Source of the DNA: an uncultured Mucilaginibacter sp.
GTDB lineage: Bacteria > Bacteroidota > Bacteroidia > Sphingobacteriales > Sphingobacteriaceae
Length of the DNA: 64,000 nt
NCBI RefSeq assembly: GCF_913773635.1
Contig: NZ_CAJYGQ010000013.1
Location: 385,951 to 449,950 of the forward strand
Reading direction: 5' to 3'
Shown here: positions 23,956 to 32,342 of the stretch, piece by piece
How the letters are laid out: each line of letters opens with the position of its first letter
Numbering within the stretch: position 1 is the first letter of the stretch
Notes under the pieces: generated by a model
The model's database searches: none
Told to the model about the DNA's origin: nothing
The model's input: only the letters and a program-made list of their open reading frames with translations
Program-made: the position numbers and the translations under genes

Positions 23956-25308
23956 TTACTCTTGTGGTAATTTGCTAAACTCGTCAAAAGTGATTGGCTT
24001 TTCATCTAAAGTAAACACGCTTTTCAGGTGCTCAAATACTTTAAGTGATTTTGCTTCTTCAAAAATGCGGTTGGCGTTTTCTTTATCCTGTAAGAACTGT
24101 ACAGCGTACTGATCTAATTGCTCCTCGCTAATAGGCTGAGGGCTATACATACGGAACTGCTGATCGATACGTGCTTTAGCAATATTAACAACATCAGTAT
24201 ATTCAATTTTAATGTCGTTGTCAGTTACAATCTTATTGCCTATTAAAGTCCACTTAAGATTTTTAGCAAAATCAGCATAACCACCTTCCAACTCCTCATC
24301 GCTAAGTTTTTCATTAGTTGCTTTTAACCAACGTTTCAAAAACTCGTCAGGAAGTTCAAAATTTACTTTATCAAGCACGTAAGTGTACATTTCGCGCTGT
24401 AATTTCTGGTCAGCGTCTTGTACCATCATGCCTTCCAGCTCTTCGGTAATTTTGGTGCGGAACTCTTCTTCAGTAGTTACTTCACCTTCGCCAAATATTT
24501 TGTCAAAGAACGCCTGATCTAAATCAGATTCTTCTAAACGGTTTACATTTTTAACCGTTAATTGGAACTTTGATTTTAAATCAGCAGCTTCCGCTTCTTC
24601 AATTTTAAGTAATGCAGCTACGCGTGCAGCGTCATTATCAAAAGCTTTCTGAATATCAAATTCAACTACATCATCCTTTTTTAAACCGATTAATGATGCT
24701 TTGATAGCCTCATCTTTAACCTGATCTAAACGTACAGATGCAGTATTGCTTATTCCATCTTCAAAAACAGAACCATCTGGCGAAAGTTGCTTTAATTCGG
24801 CATAAAGTACGTCACCATCTGCCGATACGTCAGGGTTTGTCATTTTACCATAGCTACGGCGCAGGTTTGAAATGCGTGAAGCTAACGTTTCGTCATCAAC
24901 GCTTATTTTGTAATTACTTAATTTATCTTTTGATGAAAAATCAAGGGTAAACTCAGGAGCTAAACCAACTTCGTAGTTAAATTCAAAGTTGTCAGCAAAA
25001 TCCCAGTTATAGGTTTTGCTGTCATCAACCTGTGGTAAAGGCTGACCTAAAACTTCTAATTTCTCTTCGTTTAAGTAGTTGTTTAGCGTATCTGATAACA
25101 GGTTGTTAATCTCATCAACCAGGATGCTTTTTCCATACATACGTTTAACGTGTGATGGTGGCACCATACCTTTACGAAAGCCCGGAATCTGAGCTTTTTT
25201 AGCCTGATCTTTAATAGCTTTATCTACACGTGCCTGATAATCCTCAGCGTTGATGTTGATTTTGATAACCGCGTTCAGGTTATCTTTCTTTTCCTGTGAT
25301 ATATTCAT
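23956..25308 (-). CDS. tig: Trigger factor
   Basis: 450 residues. Ribosome-bound chaperone with prolyl isomerase activity. The N-terminal ribosome-binding segment reads KAQIPGFRKGMVPPSHVKRMYG, with GFRKG as the signature that docks at the exit tunnel. A divergent FKBP-like domain (about 150-240) and a long helical C-terminal domain follow, with QADYDVAV-like helices replaced by the Bacteroidota pattern. It heads the tig-clpP-clpX group. Residue identity in the isomerase domain is weak, as is usual in this phylum. The ATG at 25308 is unambiguous. Confidence 0.94.
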   Translation of the reverse strand: MNISQEKKDNLNAVIKININAEDYQARVDKAIKDQAKKAQIPGFRKGMVPPSHVKRMYGKSILVDEINNLLSDTLNNYLNEEKLEVLGQPLPQVDDSKTYNWDFADNFEFNYEVGLAPEFTLDFSSKDKLSNYKISVDDETLASRISNLRRSYGKMTNPDVSADGDVLYAELKQLSPDGSVFEDGISNTASVRLDQVKDEAIKASLIGLKKDDVVEFDIQKAFDNDAARVAALLKIEEAEAADLKSKFQLTVKNVNRLEESDLDQAFFDKIFGEGEVTTEEEFRTKITEELEGMMVQDADQKLQREMYTYVLDKVNFELPDEFLKRWLKATNEKLSDEELEGGYADFAKNLKWTLIGNKIVTDNDIKIEYTDVVNIAKARIDQQFRMYSPQPISEEQLDQYAVQFLQDKENANRIFEEAKSLKVFEHLKSVFTLDEKPITFDEFSKLPQE

Positions 25309-25380
25309 AATTTATACCTGAATGATAGATTTAACAAACCACCGTACTTAAGACGCAATGCCATAGGCGGTTTTGGAGCG

Positions 25381-25388
25381 CAAAGGTA
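25381..25388 (-). promoter_or_regulatory. -7 box of tig
   Basis: On the minus strand this is TACCTTTG. At 19 nt upstream lies CTG rather than TTG (25410-25408). The leader would be about 65 nt, including GCGTCTTAAGTACGG and a GGCGGTTTTGG stretch of unknown meaning. Confidence 0.45.
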
Positions 25389-25438
25389 AGTAATTAATTT
25401 TTTATTTCAGCCACTTAATCATCAGTAGATTATGTGTG

Positions 25439-26248
25439 CTACACCTCAACCTCATTTGATTGGTACAGCAAAAGGGCGGCGCATAAATCAGCCATTAAAA
25501 AACGTTCATCAGCCGTAAGGCCATCATGCAGGTAAACGGTGCCGCTATTGAGTAGCGACACAGCAGCAACAGAGAGCCCGGCAGCATTGCTTATTTCAAA
25601 ACCTACCAGGCAGGCCGGCATTTTGAGCGGGCCATTTTTGCCCATTAAATGTCTTATGGGCCTTATTGTATAATATTTTTCTTGGTTAAGCGCAAAGTAA
25701 CCGGCGTAATTGTTAGGATTGAGTTCAACTGCATCCATGTCAAGTACCAGCTCCCACAGAGTTTCGGCATCAGGGGCATATACCTGCACATAATAGCTAT
25801 TCTCGAGCGTTGACGGCATTCCTAAAACTTTGTTTATCCAATTAAAATTGAGTTCAACTCCCCCGCCCGCCAGGTAGCTTTTTGAATTAAGCTGATTGAA
25901 GGTAAGCACAAGCGCCTCTTTACCTTTGCCGTTGCTTAGCGTAAACCGGCGCGATGACTTGCTTTTTTGGGTAAGCATACCCACCGTTTTATTATTAAGC
26001 CCGGTTAGCCTGCCGTTCATGTCAGTAGCTACTGATGAACTCTGTGTAGAAGATGTTTGAACTTTTGTGGTGTAGAAATCGCCAAAGCGAAGTGGCTTTT
26101 TCTGAAGAACAGTTTGGCTGCGGCCGGTAACAGCATAACCAGCATTATTTTTCCAGGCATCGTTGGTTAAAGCCATGCGAGGGGTAGTACAACTTACTAA
26201 CAAGCATAAGGCAGCTCCCAGTAAAAGCAGTAGTAATTTATTATCCAT
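25439..26248 (-). CDS. Hypothetical lipoprotein
   Basis: 269 residues. An N-terminal leader of leucines ends in the lipobox LVSC, so C20 would be lipidated (MDNKLLLLLLGAALCLLVSC). The mature protein is a mixed strand/loop domain with several Tyr/Asn-rich segments (YYVQVYAPDAETLWELVLDM, NPNNYAGYFAL, YYTIRPIRHLMG). I recognise no domain. It is transcribed away from the small lipoprotein at 26367. The position on the outer or inner membrane cannot be decided. The coding nature is supported by its length and by composition like its neighbours. Confidence 0.7.
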   Translation of the reverse strand: MDNKLLLLLLGAALCLLVSCTTPRMALTNDAWKNNAGYAVTGRSQTVLQKKPLRFGDFYTTKVQTSSTQSSSVATDMNGRLTGLNNKTVGMLTQKSKSSRRFTLSNGKGKEALVLTFNQLNSKSYLAGGGVELNFNWINKVLGMPSTLENSYYVQVYAPDAETLWELVLDMDAVELNPNNYAGYFALNQEKYYTIRPIRHLMGKNGPLKMPACLVGFEISNAAGLSVAAVSLLNSGTVYLHDGLTADERFLMADLCAALLLYQSNEVEV

Positions 26249-26366
26249 TGTGAAAGGTTGATTTTTAAAGTAAATATATTGGCATCGCTATACTGCCGCA
26301 ACGCATACATTGACCTTTAAACTAAAACAAGGTTTAAGTGTTACACTAAAAATTGCACTGAAGATG

Positions 26367-26609
26367 ATGAAAAGTAAAATAGCATTGCTGAGCCTCGCCG
26401 CAATGCTGATGTTAAATATAACAACCGGATGCAAGGCTAGTAAAACAGGTACAAAAACCACGTTTGATAAAAACAATCCTGTGCCTGCCAACCCGGCCAA
26501 CGCCGATTCAAGCGGCACATCGCCTACGCCAAAGCTTACGCCGGCACCTGTGCCAAACAACAGGCCTAACCCGGTACCAAACCCTCCGCCACCTGATCCG
26601 CCGATGTAA
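26367..26609 (+). CDS. Small proline-rich lipoprotein
   Basis: 80 residues. MKSKIALLSLAAMLMLNITTGC is a lipoprotein signal with cysteine at 22 (ITTGC). The rest is a disordered Lys/Thr then Pro/Asn-rich tail (TPAPVPNNRPNPVPNPPPPD). An ATG one codon earlier (26364) is equally possible. The frame is open to a TTG at 26310, which would put extra residues in front of the signal peptide and is rejected. No family recognised; probably a surface-exposed or periplasm-spanning small lipoprotein. Confidence 0.6.
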   Translation: MKSKIALLSLAAMLMLNITTGCKASKTGTKTTFDKNNPVPANPANADSSGTSPTPKLTPAPVPNNRPNPVPNPPPPDPPM

Positions 26610-26659
26610 TTTAAATAAACCGGCGTTTAAATTAAATTTTGCAACAACGCTTTAAAAAA

Positions 26660-26689
26660 AAATACCCTCTTTTTGTGAAGAGGGTATTT
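26660..26689. terminator. Bidirectional terminator
   Basis: AAATACCCTCTT (26660-26671), loop TTTGTG, AAGAGGGTATTT (26678-26689): a perfect 12-bp stem with A- and T-rich flanks. It serves the convergent small lipoprotein gene and the GIN-domain gene that ends at 26693. Confidence 0.8.
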
Positions 26690-26692
26690 GTT

Positions 26693-27415
26693 TTAGTTAA
26701 CCTTTTTAACTGATGCGGCCCCGGCCTTATCGGTCTTTACATCGGTTGGGTTACCGCGGTATTGAATATCTGAAGCCCCCTGGCTATTAACCTCTAACGA
26801 TTTAAGCACGTTGATCTGGCATTCAGCAGCACCTGCGGCGTTTATTACGTATTTACCTGCAACAAAGTCAAAAGCTTTTAACTGAGCTGTTCCGGCTACT
26901 TCCATGTTATGTGAGGCAGCCTGACCTTTTAAATTTATTTCTGTTACACCTTTTACCTGTGTGAGTAAGTCCGCAGCACTTAGGTCAAGATTAATTTTGT
27001 TGGCCCCTGAAAACTGCAGCTTTAAGTTTTGAGTATTGATACGACCATCTGACAACAACTCAATTGAACCAGCACCAACCACTTCACTTAACGATTTAAC
27101 ATTAAGATTGACAACTATAGGTGCATCGTTACAAATGTTTTTACGGGTGTATATGCGCAACTTGTCGCCGCTAACCTCGGTGCGTATGTATTTCATCAGG
27201 TTGTCATCTGTAGTAACAGTTAATTGCTTTCCGGTATCTTGTTTAAGGGTAACTTTAAATCCACCCGAAATATCAATTTTACTAAAGTTTCCTAGTTGAC
27301 GCGTTTCGGTAGCCAATTTACCAGAGCCTTTGATACAACCAATGTGGCATGATGATAAAGCCAATGCACCAACAGCGGCAACAGTAACTAAAAATAAAGC
27401 AATACGATTTTTCAT
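26693..27415 (-). CDS. GIN (DUF2807) domain lipoprotein
   Basis: 240 residues. The signal ends in the lipobox LSSC (C23). The body is the right-handed beta-helix-like GIN domain: FSKIDISGGFKVTLKQDTG, LTVTTDDNLMKYIRTEV, and repeated N/D-rich strands such as SLSEVVGAGSIELLSDGRI and NLKLQFSGANKINLDL. Such 'head GIN' proteins are common surface or periplasmic proteins of Bacteroidota, with no biochemical role known; names like 'putative auto-transporter adhesin' are based on weak evidence. -7 box TACTTTTG lies at 27475-27468 on the minus strand, about 50 nt before the ATG. Confidence 0.85.
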   Translation of the reverse strand: MKNRIALFLVTVAAVGALALSSCHIGCIKGSGKLATETRQLGNFSKIDISGGFKVTLKQDTGKQLTVTTDDNLMKYIRTEVSGDKLRIYTRKNICNDAPIVVNLNVKSLSEVVGAGSIELLSDGRINTQNLKLQFSGANKINLDLSAADLLTQVKGVTEINLKGQAASHNMEVAGTAQLKAFDFVAGKYVINAAGAAECQINVLKSLEVNSQGASDIQYRGNPTDVKTDKAGAASVKKVN

Positions 27416-27467
27416 GTATGAATGATTAACAAGGATAAGACTTAAATATATGAACCTAAGTTACGCC

Positions 27468-27475
27468 CAAAAGTA
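27468..27475 (-). promoter_or_regulatory. -7 box of the GIN-domain gene
   Basis: TACTTTTG on the minus strand is a full TAnnTTTG match, 53 nt before the ATG. No -33 TTG at the right distance was found. Confidence 0.4.
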
Positions 27476-27537
27476 TAAAATTGCTTTCCAATTTCTTACA
27501 CTGATCTTATCAGCATGCTTTTCAACAAGCTTAAATA

Positions 27538-29430
27538 TTATAAATAGTACTTCTCGCCATTGGTTTTAAGCCTTCCTGCATCAAGCAACTGTCTTATTAC
27601 CGTTAGTCTTTCGGGTTGCTTACCATGCTTAAGGCCGGTAACCAACTGCTCTAATGACAATGGCGCCTGTGCAAGCAGCTGCATAATTTCATCAGTAATG
27701 TGGTTGGCGAGTTCACCCGCCCCTTCCTGTCGCTTTTCGCGCAGGCAAACATCACATATGCCACATTTAGCGGCATCAGCTTCATTAAAATAGGCAAGCA
27801 GTTGCCGGCTCCTGCAAACATCTGTTTCACAAAAGGCAAGCATGGTTTCCATCTTCTTTTTATAAACAGCCTTTCGCGTTTCAAGGTACTGCCTGTCAAT
27901 CCATAGGTTTGCCGCCGTATGACGTTGCTTAAGCCAGGTCACCTGCGGCTTATCGGTTTGCGGCAGGTAGCTCAGCACTCCATAATCATTAAGCTGTTGC
28001 ATAGCCTCACTTACCTGCTGAACGCTCAGGTTGGTACGGCGTGCTATATCAAATTCACGTATACGGGTATAGCTATCAAACGCACCACCGTATGAACGTA
28101 ATAGCGTTTTTATAAATGGGTCCCACGCCGGGTTTTGTATCTGGAAATTATAAAGCTCCTCATGGGGTATTTCAAACTCAAATCTTGACGGAAGAAACAC
28201 ACTTTCGTTGAAACTTAAATACTCCCCATGCTCTAAAAAGCGCAAGGCATTTAGTGTTTTTAAGGCATCAAGTTTAAAGCGGCTGCAAAATTCTGCTAAA
28301 TCAAGGTCAAAACTTAAACCTTCCCCGGCGCCGTAGGCCAGTTGATAGTAATTTGCAAGGTAATGGTAAACCTGTTTTATTTCATCAACCGATGGAAAGC
28401 TCACTTCAAACTTGTGCTGCTGCTTTTGCCGGTCATTGTTATTGAATAATAAAACCGCATAAGCCTTTTGCTCATCACGGCCGGCCCGCCCCGCTTCCTG
28501 GTAATAAGCTTCAAGGCTTTCGGGCAAATCGCGGTGCATTACAAACCGTACGTCAGGCTTATCTATACCCATACCGAATGCATTTGTAGCTACAATTATG
28601 CGAATGTGATTGCTTTTCCATTGCTCCTGTTTGGCTGTGCGTACATCAGCAGCCAAACCGGCATGGTAGTAATCTGCCGGGATACCATGATCATTAAAAA
28701 AACGGGAAAGCTCGGTGGTTTCTTTTCGGCTACGAACATAAACAATACCGCTGCCTTTTACACTGCGGGCAACATCAAGCATACGGCGCAACTTATTTTC
28801 TTCACGTACTATGCGGTAGCTGATATTTTTACGCTCAAAGCTTTGCTGAAAAACGTTACGTTCTTTAAACTGAAGCTTATCCTGTATATCATCGCGCACA
28901 TCAGCAGTGGCTGTGGCGGTTAGCGCAATTACAGGTACTTTGGGGTGAAGTTGACGTAAACCGGCTATATGCAGGTAAGGCGGGCGAAAATCATAACCCC
29001 ATTGTGAAATACAGTGAGCTTCATCAATAGCTATAAGGTTAACCTTCATGTATTTTATACGCTCGCGTACAAGATCGCTCATGAGACGCTCGGGCGAGAG
29101 GTATAAAAACTTAACGGGGCCGTATATGCAATTATCAAGCGCAATATCAACCTCGCGCTTGCCCATCCCTGATACTATGGTCATAGCTTCAATACCCTTA
29201 GCCTGCAGGTTATCAACCTGGTCTTTCATCAGGGCAATAAGCGGTGATATTACCAGGCAAATTCCATCAATCGCCATTGCAGGCACTTGGAAACATACCG
29301 ATTTACCGCCGCCCGTTGGTAACAGTGCAAGTGTATCTCGCCCCTGCATAACCGACTCAATGATGGGTTGTTGTAGGGGGCGAAAGGTATCGTGCTGCCA
29401 GTATTGCCTTAAAATTTGCTGTATAGTCAT
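27538..29430 (-). CDS. recQ: RecQ-type ATP-dependent DNA helicase
   Basis: 630 residues of superfamily 2. Motif 0 is TFRPLQQPII, Walker A LLPTGGGKS (37-44), Walker B DEAH (136-139), followed by CISQWGYDFRP, ALTATAT and NAFGMGIDKPDVRFVMH with QEAGRAGRD. The RecQ zinc-binding set is CETDVCRSRQLL and CGICDVC (four Cys). The C-terminal region is short and I see no clear HRDC domain. It unwinds 3'-tailed DNA in recombination and fork repair. Bacteroidota often have more than one RecQ; this is one of the HRDC-less type. It is flanked by unrelated genes. Confidence 0.93.
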   Translation of the reverse strand: MTIQQILRQYWQHDTFRPLQQPIIESVMQGRDTLALLPTGGGKSVCFQVPAMAIDGICLVISPLIALMKDQVDNLQAKGIEAMTIVSGMGKREVDIALDNCIYGPVKFLYLSPERLMSDLVRERIKYMKVNLIAIDEAHCISQWGYDFRPPYLHIAGLRQLHPKVPVIALTATATADVRDDIQDKLQFKERNVFQQSFERKNISYRIVREENKLRRMLDVARSVKGSGIVYVRSRKETTELSRFFNDHGIPADYYHAGLAADVRTAKQEQWKSNHIRIIVATNAFGMGIDKPDVRFVMHRDLPESLEAYYQEAGRAGRDEQKAYAVLLFNNNDRQKQQHKFEVSFPSVDEIKQVYHYLANYYQLAYGAGEGLSFDLDLAEFCSRFKLDALKTLNALRFLEHGEYLSFNESVFLPSRFEFEIPHEELYNFQIQNPAWDPFIKTLLRSYGGAFDSYTRIREFDIARRTNLSVQQVSEAMQQLNDYGVLSYLPQTDKPQVTWLKQRHTAANLWIDRQYLETRKAVYKKKMETMLAFCETDVCRSRQLLAYFNEADAAKCGICDVCLREKRQEGAGELANHITDEIMQLLAQAPLSLEQLVTGLKHGKQPERLTVIRQLLDAGRLKTNGEKYYL

Positions 29431-29540
29431 TTATTTCAGTAGCAATTATACTGTATTTGCTTAAAAACAGTATCACCACCCAATGAAAATGCAATTACCG
29501 GCAGTTTGTTTACATGTATTTGTGATGCTATAAGGCGATG

Positions 29541-30353
29541 TTATCCGGCCATTGCCATGAAGTAATCCATCATGTCATCATTATCGGGCCTGTAGTTGTA
29601 CTGTTGCCCCATCAACCTTACCTGTACAGGTTCGGTTATACCTTTTAGTTTAACGTAGCGGCTCTCGTAACTATCGCCTGGTAAATTCAAAAGTGCAAAC
29701 ATATCTTCTGATACTAGCAAATCATTGTTCAGGTCTTTAGTTTTTGATTGCAAACGTGATGCAATATTAACAGGCAAACCCATAACGGTTGTGTGGTTGC
29801 TATAATCAATATCATCCCGGCCCACCAAAATGCTACCCTGGTGAAGGCCTATACCTACCTCAAAAGGCATGTTAAAATATGGCTGAGCATAACCTGCATT
29901 AAATACCTGCAGATCATGAAATATAGATCGTGCTGCGTCCAGTGCGCCTTGAGCGGCATTTTTAATACCCGTATTAAGACCAAAAACGGCATAAATACTA
30001 TCGCCCTGTGTTTCAACAATACGGCCACCTGCCTCCTGTATCGAATCATTGAACAAGGCAAATAATTTACGTATTACAAAAACCACATCATAGGGCGATT
30101 GCTGCTCCATAAAAGGCGTAAAGTTGCGTATATCTAAAAACATCAGCGCAAGCTGCTTTTCTTCACCTACAATGTTCTGCTGCGTAATATGTTCATGGGG
30201 TTGCACCGCCCGACCTAGCGTTGCGGGTAATGATTCAACTTCCTGAGTTGCCGGTTGCAAAACGGGTTTGCTTACAGGAGCCGGCAAAGCCAATGCCGAT
30301 AAATTACGGTTAGCAAGTCGGTTCTTTTTGCAAAATGATATATTTAATTTCAT
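29541..30353 (-). CDS. Class III adenylate/guanylate cyclase domain protein
   Basis: 270 residues: about 65 N-terminal residues of low complexity, then one class III cyclase catalytic domain to the end. Metal aspartates are D74 (MFLDIRNFTPF) and D118 (VETQGDSIYAVFG). N196 and R200 (PVNIASRLQS) are the transition-state residues, so catalysis is plausible as a homodimer. The purine-selecting residue that is Lys in adenylate cyclases is E114 here, as in guanylate cyclases; the second selector position is T189. Substrate is therefore uncertain. No sensor domain or membrane segment is present. It is divergent from the DACNV gene. Confidence 0.88.
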   Translation of the reverse strand: MKLNISFCKKNRLANRNLSALALPAPVSKPVLQPATQEVESLPATLGRAVQPHEHITQQNIVGEEKQLALMFLDIRNFTPFMEQQSPYDVVFVIRKLFALFNDSIQEAGGRIVETQGDSIYAVFGLNTGIKNAAQGALDAARSIFHDLQVFNAGYAQPYFNMPFEVGIGLHQGSILVGRDDIDYSNHTTVMGLPVNIASRLQSKTKDLNNDLLVSEDMFALLNLPGDSYESRYVKLKGITEPVQVRLMGQQYNYRPDNDDMMDYFMAMAG

Positions 30354-30378
30354 GTACGGTGTTATTTTATGAATAGTA

Positions 30379-30386
30379 CAAATTTA
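30379..30386 (-). promoter_or_regulatory. -7 box of the cyclase gene
   Basis: On the minus strand TAAATTTG matches TAnnTTTG, about 25 nt before the cyclase ATG. The -33 box is not evident. Confidence 0.4.
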
Positions 30387-30530
30387 CTATACCAGCAGAG
30401 GCGGGCGTTTGCAATTATCGAACGAAAAATTGCAAAATTGAAACCTTTACTACCAATATGTATTAAGCATGACTTATGTGCAGCAAACAGACTTTAAGCA
30501 GACAAATTGAACACGGAGGTGGCAAATAAA

Positions 30531-30614
30531 ATGGTACAAATTTTACATCAACCCTTCTTGTTTGTTGCCTGGCATGCTTATCATTGCCTTATAAAAATCG
30601 CCTATGTTTTCTGA
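30531..30614 (+). CDS. Possible 27-residue leader ORF overlapping the DACNV start
   Basis: An ATG at 30531 preceded by GGAGG (30515-30519) opens a frame encoding a hydrophobic 27-residue peptide (M-V-Q-I-L-H-Q-P-F-L-F-V-A-W-H-A-Y...) that stops at 30612-30614, just inside the next gene in another frame. A coupled upstream frame is possible. The evidence is only the Shine-Dalgarno-like site and the overlap; chance is a real alternative. Confidence 0.25.
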   Translation: MVQILHQPFLFVAWHAYHCLIKIAYVF

Positions 30615-31746
30615 ACCTTCATACCTGGCAGCCCGCATGGTAGCCGAAACCATTGAAGCACACTTTGCCGAACATATTGAAGTTGCACGCAACCTGGGCG
30701 AGCAGGATTTGGCCACGGCTTGCAGTTCGGGAATAATAGAAGCTGTTATTGATATTGCATTTTGGGCAAGCCTGCGCCGTGAGGAAGGCCGCTCGGTTAG
30801 TATATCACTGGCATTGCTGCAACCCGAACAAGCCGGCAAGCCCCTGATTTTTGGAAACCGCTTGCGGCTTACACCTCAAAACCTGGTAAAACTTGCGCCG
30901 GCTGTTGAACAACCGGGTATACATTTAGGCGTATGGCACGAAAACGACGAACTTTATATTTGGGGCACCACGCACACGGTACCGGGCATATGCTTTGTGC
31001 TGGAGGTAGTTGAGCCGGGATTGCTTGTTATCAAGCACCGCAGGTTGGGCGGCTTTGGCAAGTTTGTGAACATTGCCGTACTGCATGGCGACCAGATAAA
31101 AGTACTTGATGAAAAATCAATGGGTATTGCTGAGTGCCCGGCGCTGCATGCCTCGCTAATGAATATGTCTTTGCCCTCTTTTATGGGCGAAACATTTAAT
31201 ATCCTTTTGCAGCTGTCGGCCGCTATGCGCCTGCACCGCCGCGGAGGACTGGTTTTAATTGTTCCGCGCGATAATCATGACTGGCGCGATTCTATTGTGC
31301 ATCCCATAAAATATGAGGTTACTCCGCCCTACCATGTTATTGCCGACTTGATGCAGCATACAGAGCAGGAACGCAGCACCTTTGAGTGGCAAGAGGCGCT
31401 ATTGCAGGCCATTGATATAATAGGAGGCTTTACTGCGGTTGACGGTGCTACCGTTATAACACAGCAGTATGATTTGCTTGCGTTTGGGGCCAAGGTATCA
31501 CGATCTGAAAAAAGTGTGCCTGTTGAGCAGGTTATAATAACCGAGCCAGTATCAGGCGTACAGGCCACGCGCATACACCCGGCTCAAAACGGTGGTACAA
31601 GACACCTGGCCGCCGCACAGTTTGTGCACGATCAGCATGACTCAATTGCACTCGTAGCATCGCAAGACGGGCAGTTTACGGTGTTTGCCTGGTCGGAAAA
31701 GTTAAACATGGTGCATGCACACCGTATTGACGTATTGTTGCTTTAA
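30604..31746 (+). CDS. DACNV/DisA_N-like nucleotide-signalling protein
   Basis: 380 residues, cytoplasmic. The C-terminal third resembles the diadenylate cyclase (DisA_N) fold: VDGATVI (279-285, the DGA motif), GGTRHLAAAQF (330-340, in place of GTRHR) and LVASQDGQFTVF (350-361, like the SEE/SQ strand of DisA). The N-terminal 250 residues match, from memory, the Bacteroidota sensor domain called DACNV. The DGA triad is kept but the third residue of the RHR motif is Leu, so c-di-AMP synthesis is uncertain: it could be active, altered in substrate, or a receptor. It is divergent from the cyclase, 250 nt between starts. Confidence 0.65.
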   Translation: MFSEPSYLAARMVAETIEAHFAEHIEVARNLGEQDLATACSSGIIEAVIDIAFWASLRREEGRSVSISLALLQPEQAGKPLIFGNRLRLTPQNLVKLAPAVEQPGIHLGVWHENDELYIWGTTHTVPGICFVLEVVEPGLLVIKHRRLGGFGKFVNIAVLHGDQIKVLDEKSMGIAECPALHASLMNMSLPSFMGETFNILLQLSAAMRLHRRGGLVLIVPRDNHDWRDSIVHPIKYEVTPPYHVIADLMQHTEQERSTFEWQEALLQAIDIIGGFTAVDGATVITQQYDLLAFGAKVSRSEKSVPVEQVIITEPVSGVQATRIHPAQNGGTRHLAAAQFVHDQHDSIALVASQDGQFTVFAWSEKLNMVHAHRIDVLLL

Positions 31747-31764
31747 GGGCGCACAAGCATATTG

Positions 31765-32334
31765 TTATGCCTGCTGAGCGGGCTGCTCGCGCTTAAACAA
31801 TATGCCTAACACAGCAGCCACGGCAAAAACCAAAATAATTGATATGGTAAGTGATTGAAAGAAGCTGCCTATGGTAAAGTTGCTTGTAGCCACAAAGTTC
31901 TTGTTCATGTCGGCAATTTCTTTCTCAATTTTATCGGCAGGTTGCTTTTGTGATTGCATCGCCCCGCGACGCATATCAACCAATCCGGCGTGCGCTTTTT
32001 GCGCTACCACCGGATTGATTTTTCCTGAATAAAGAGTTACCCCGTTATTCCATATAAGCGAGCTGACAATAAGCATTACAAAAATGCCGGTTATTGCCTG
32101 TTTTAGGCTCCAGTAATTACCAATTTTGCTACGCAGGTTGCTGATAAACAATAAAGCCAAACCAAACAGCACGAGGTAATATACAGGATAAAGCAAGACG
32201 AAAGTCACCAAAGGAGACTTTGCCACATAAGCAAGATAAAACAGCTTAAGCACATCAATGATGAGCATAATGCTGCCAAAAAGCAATCCGCGTAATGCCC
32301 CCTGTTTACGTACAGCTGCATTTAAGTCTACCAT
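31765..32334 (-). CDS. DUF4199 family membrane protein
   Basis: 189 residues with four predicted transmembrane segments: GLLFGSIMLIIDVLKLFYL (about 16-34), LLYPVYYLVLFGLALLFI (47-64), ITGIFVMLIVSSLIW (81-95) and a last one near 158-180 (SLTISIILVFAVAAVLGIL). A soluble loop of about 55 residues lies before the last segment. This is the shape and wording of DUF4199, a Bacteroidota inner-membrane family of unknown function commonly found next to dihydroorotase-like genes, as here. It is 8 nt after the upstream gene and closes the operon. Confidence 0.8.
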   Translation of the reverse strand: MVDLNAAVRKQGALRGLLFGSIMLIIDVLKLFYLAYVAKSPLVTFVLLYPVYYLVLFGLALLFISNLRSKIGNYWSLKQAITGIFVMLIVSSLIWNNGVTLYSGKINPVVAQKAHAGLVDMRRGAMQSQKQPADKIEKEIADMNKNFVATSNFTIGSFFQSLTISIILVFAVAAVLGILFKREQPAQQA

Positions 32335-32342
32335 AGCTTTGC

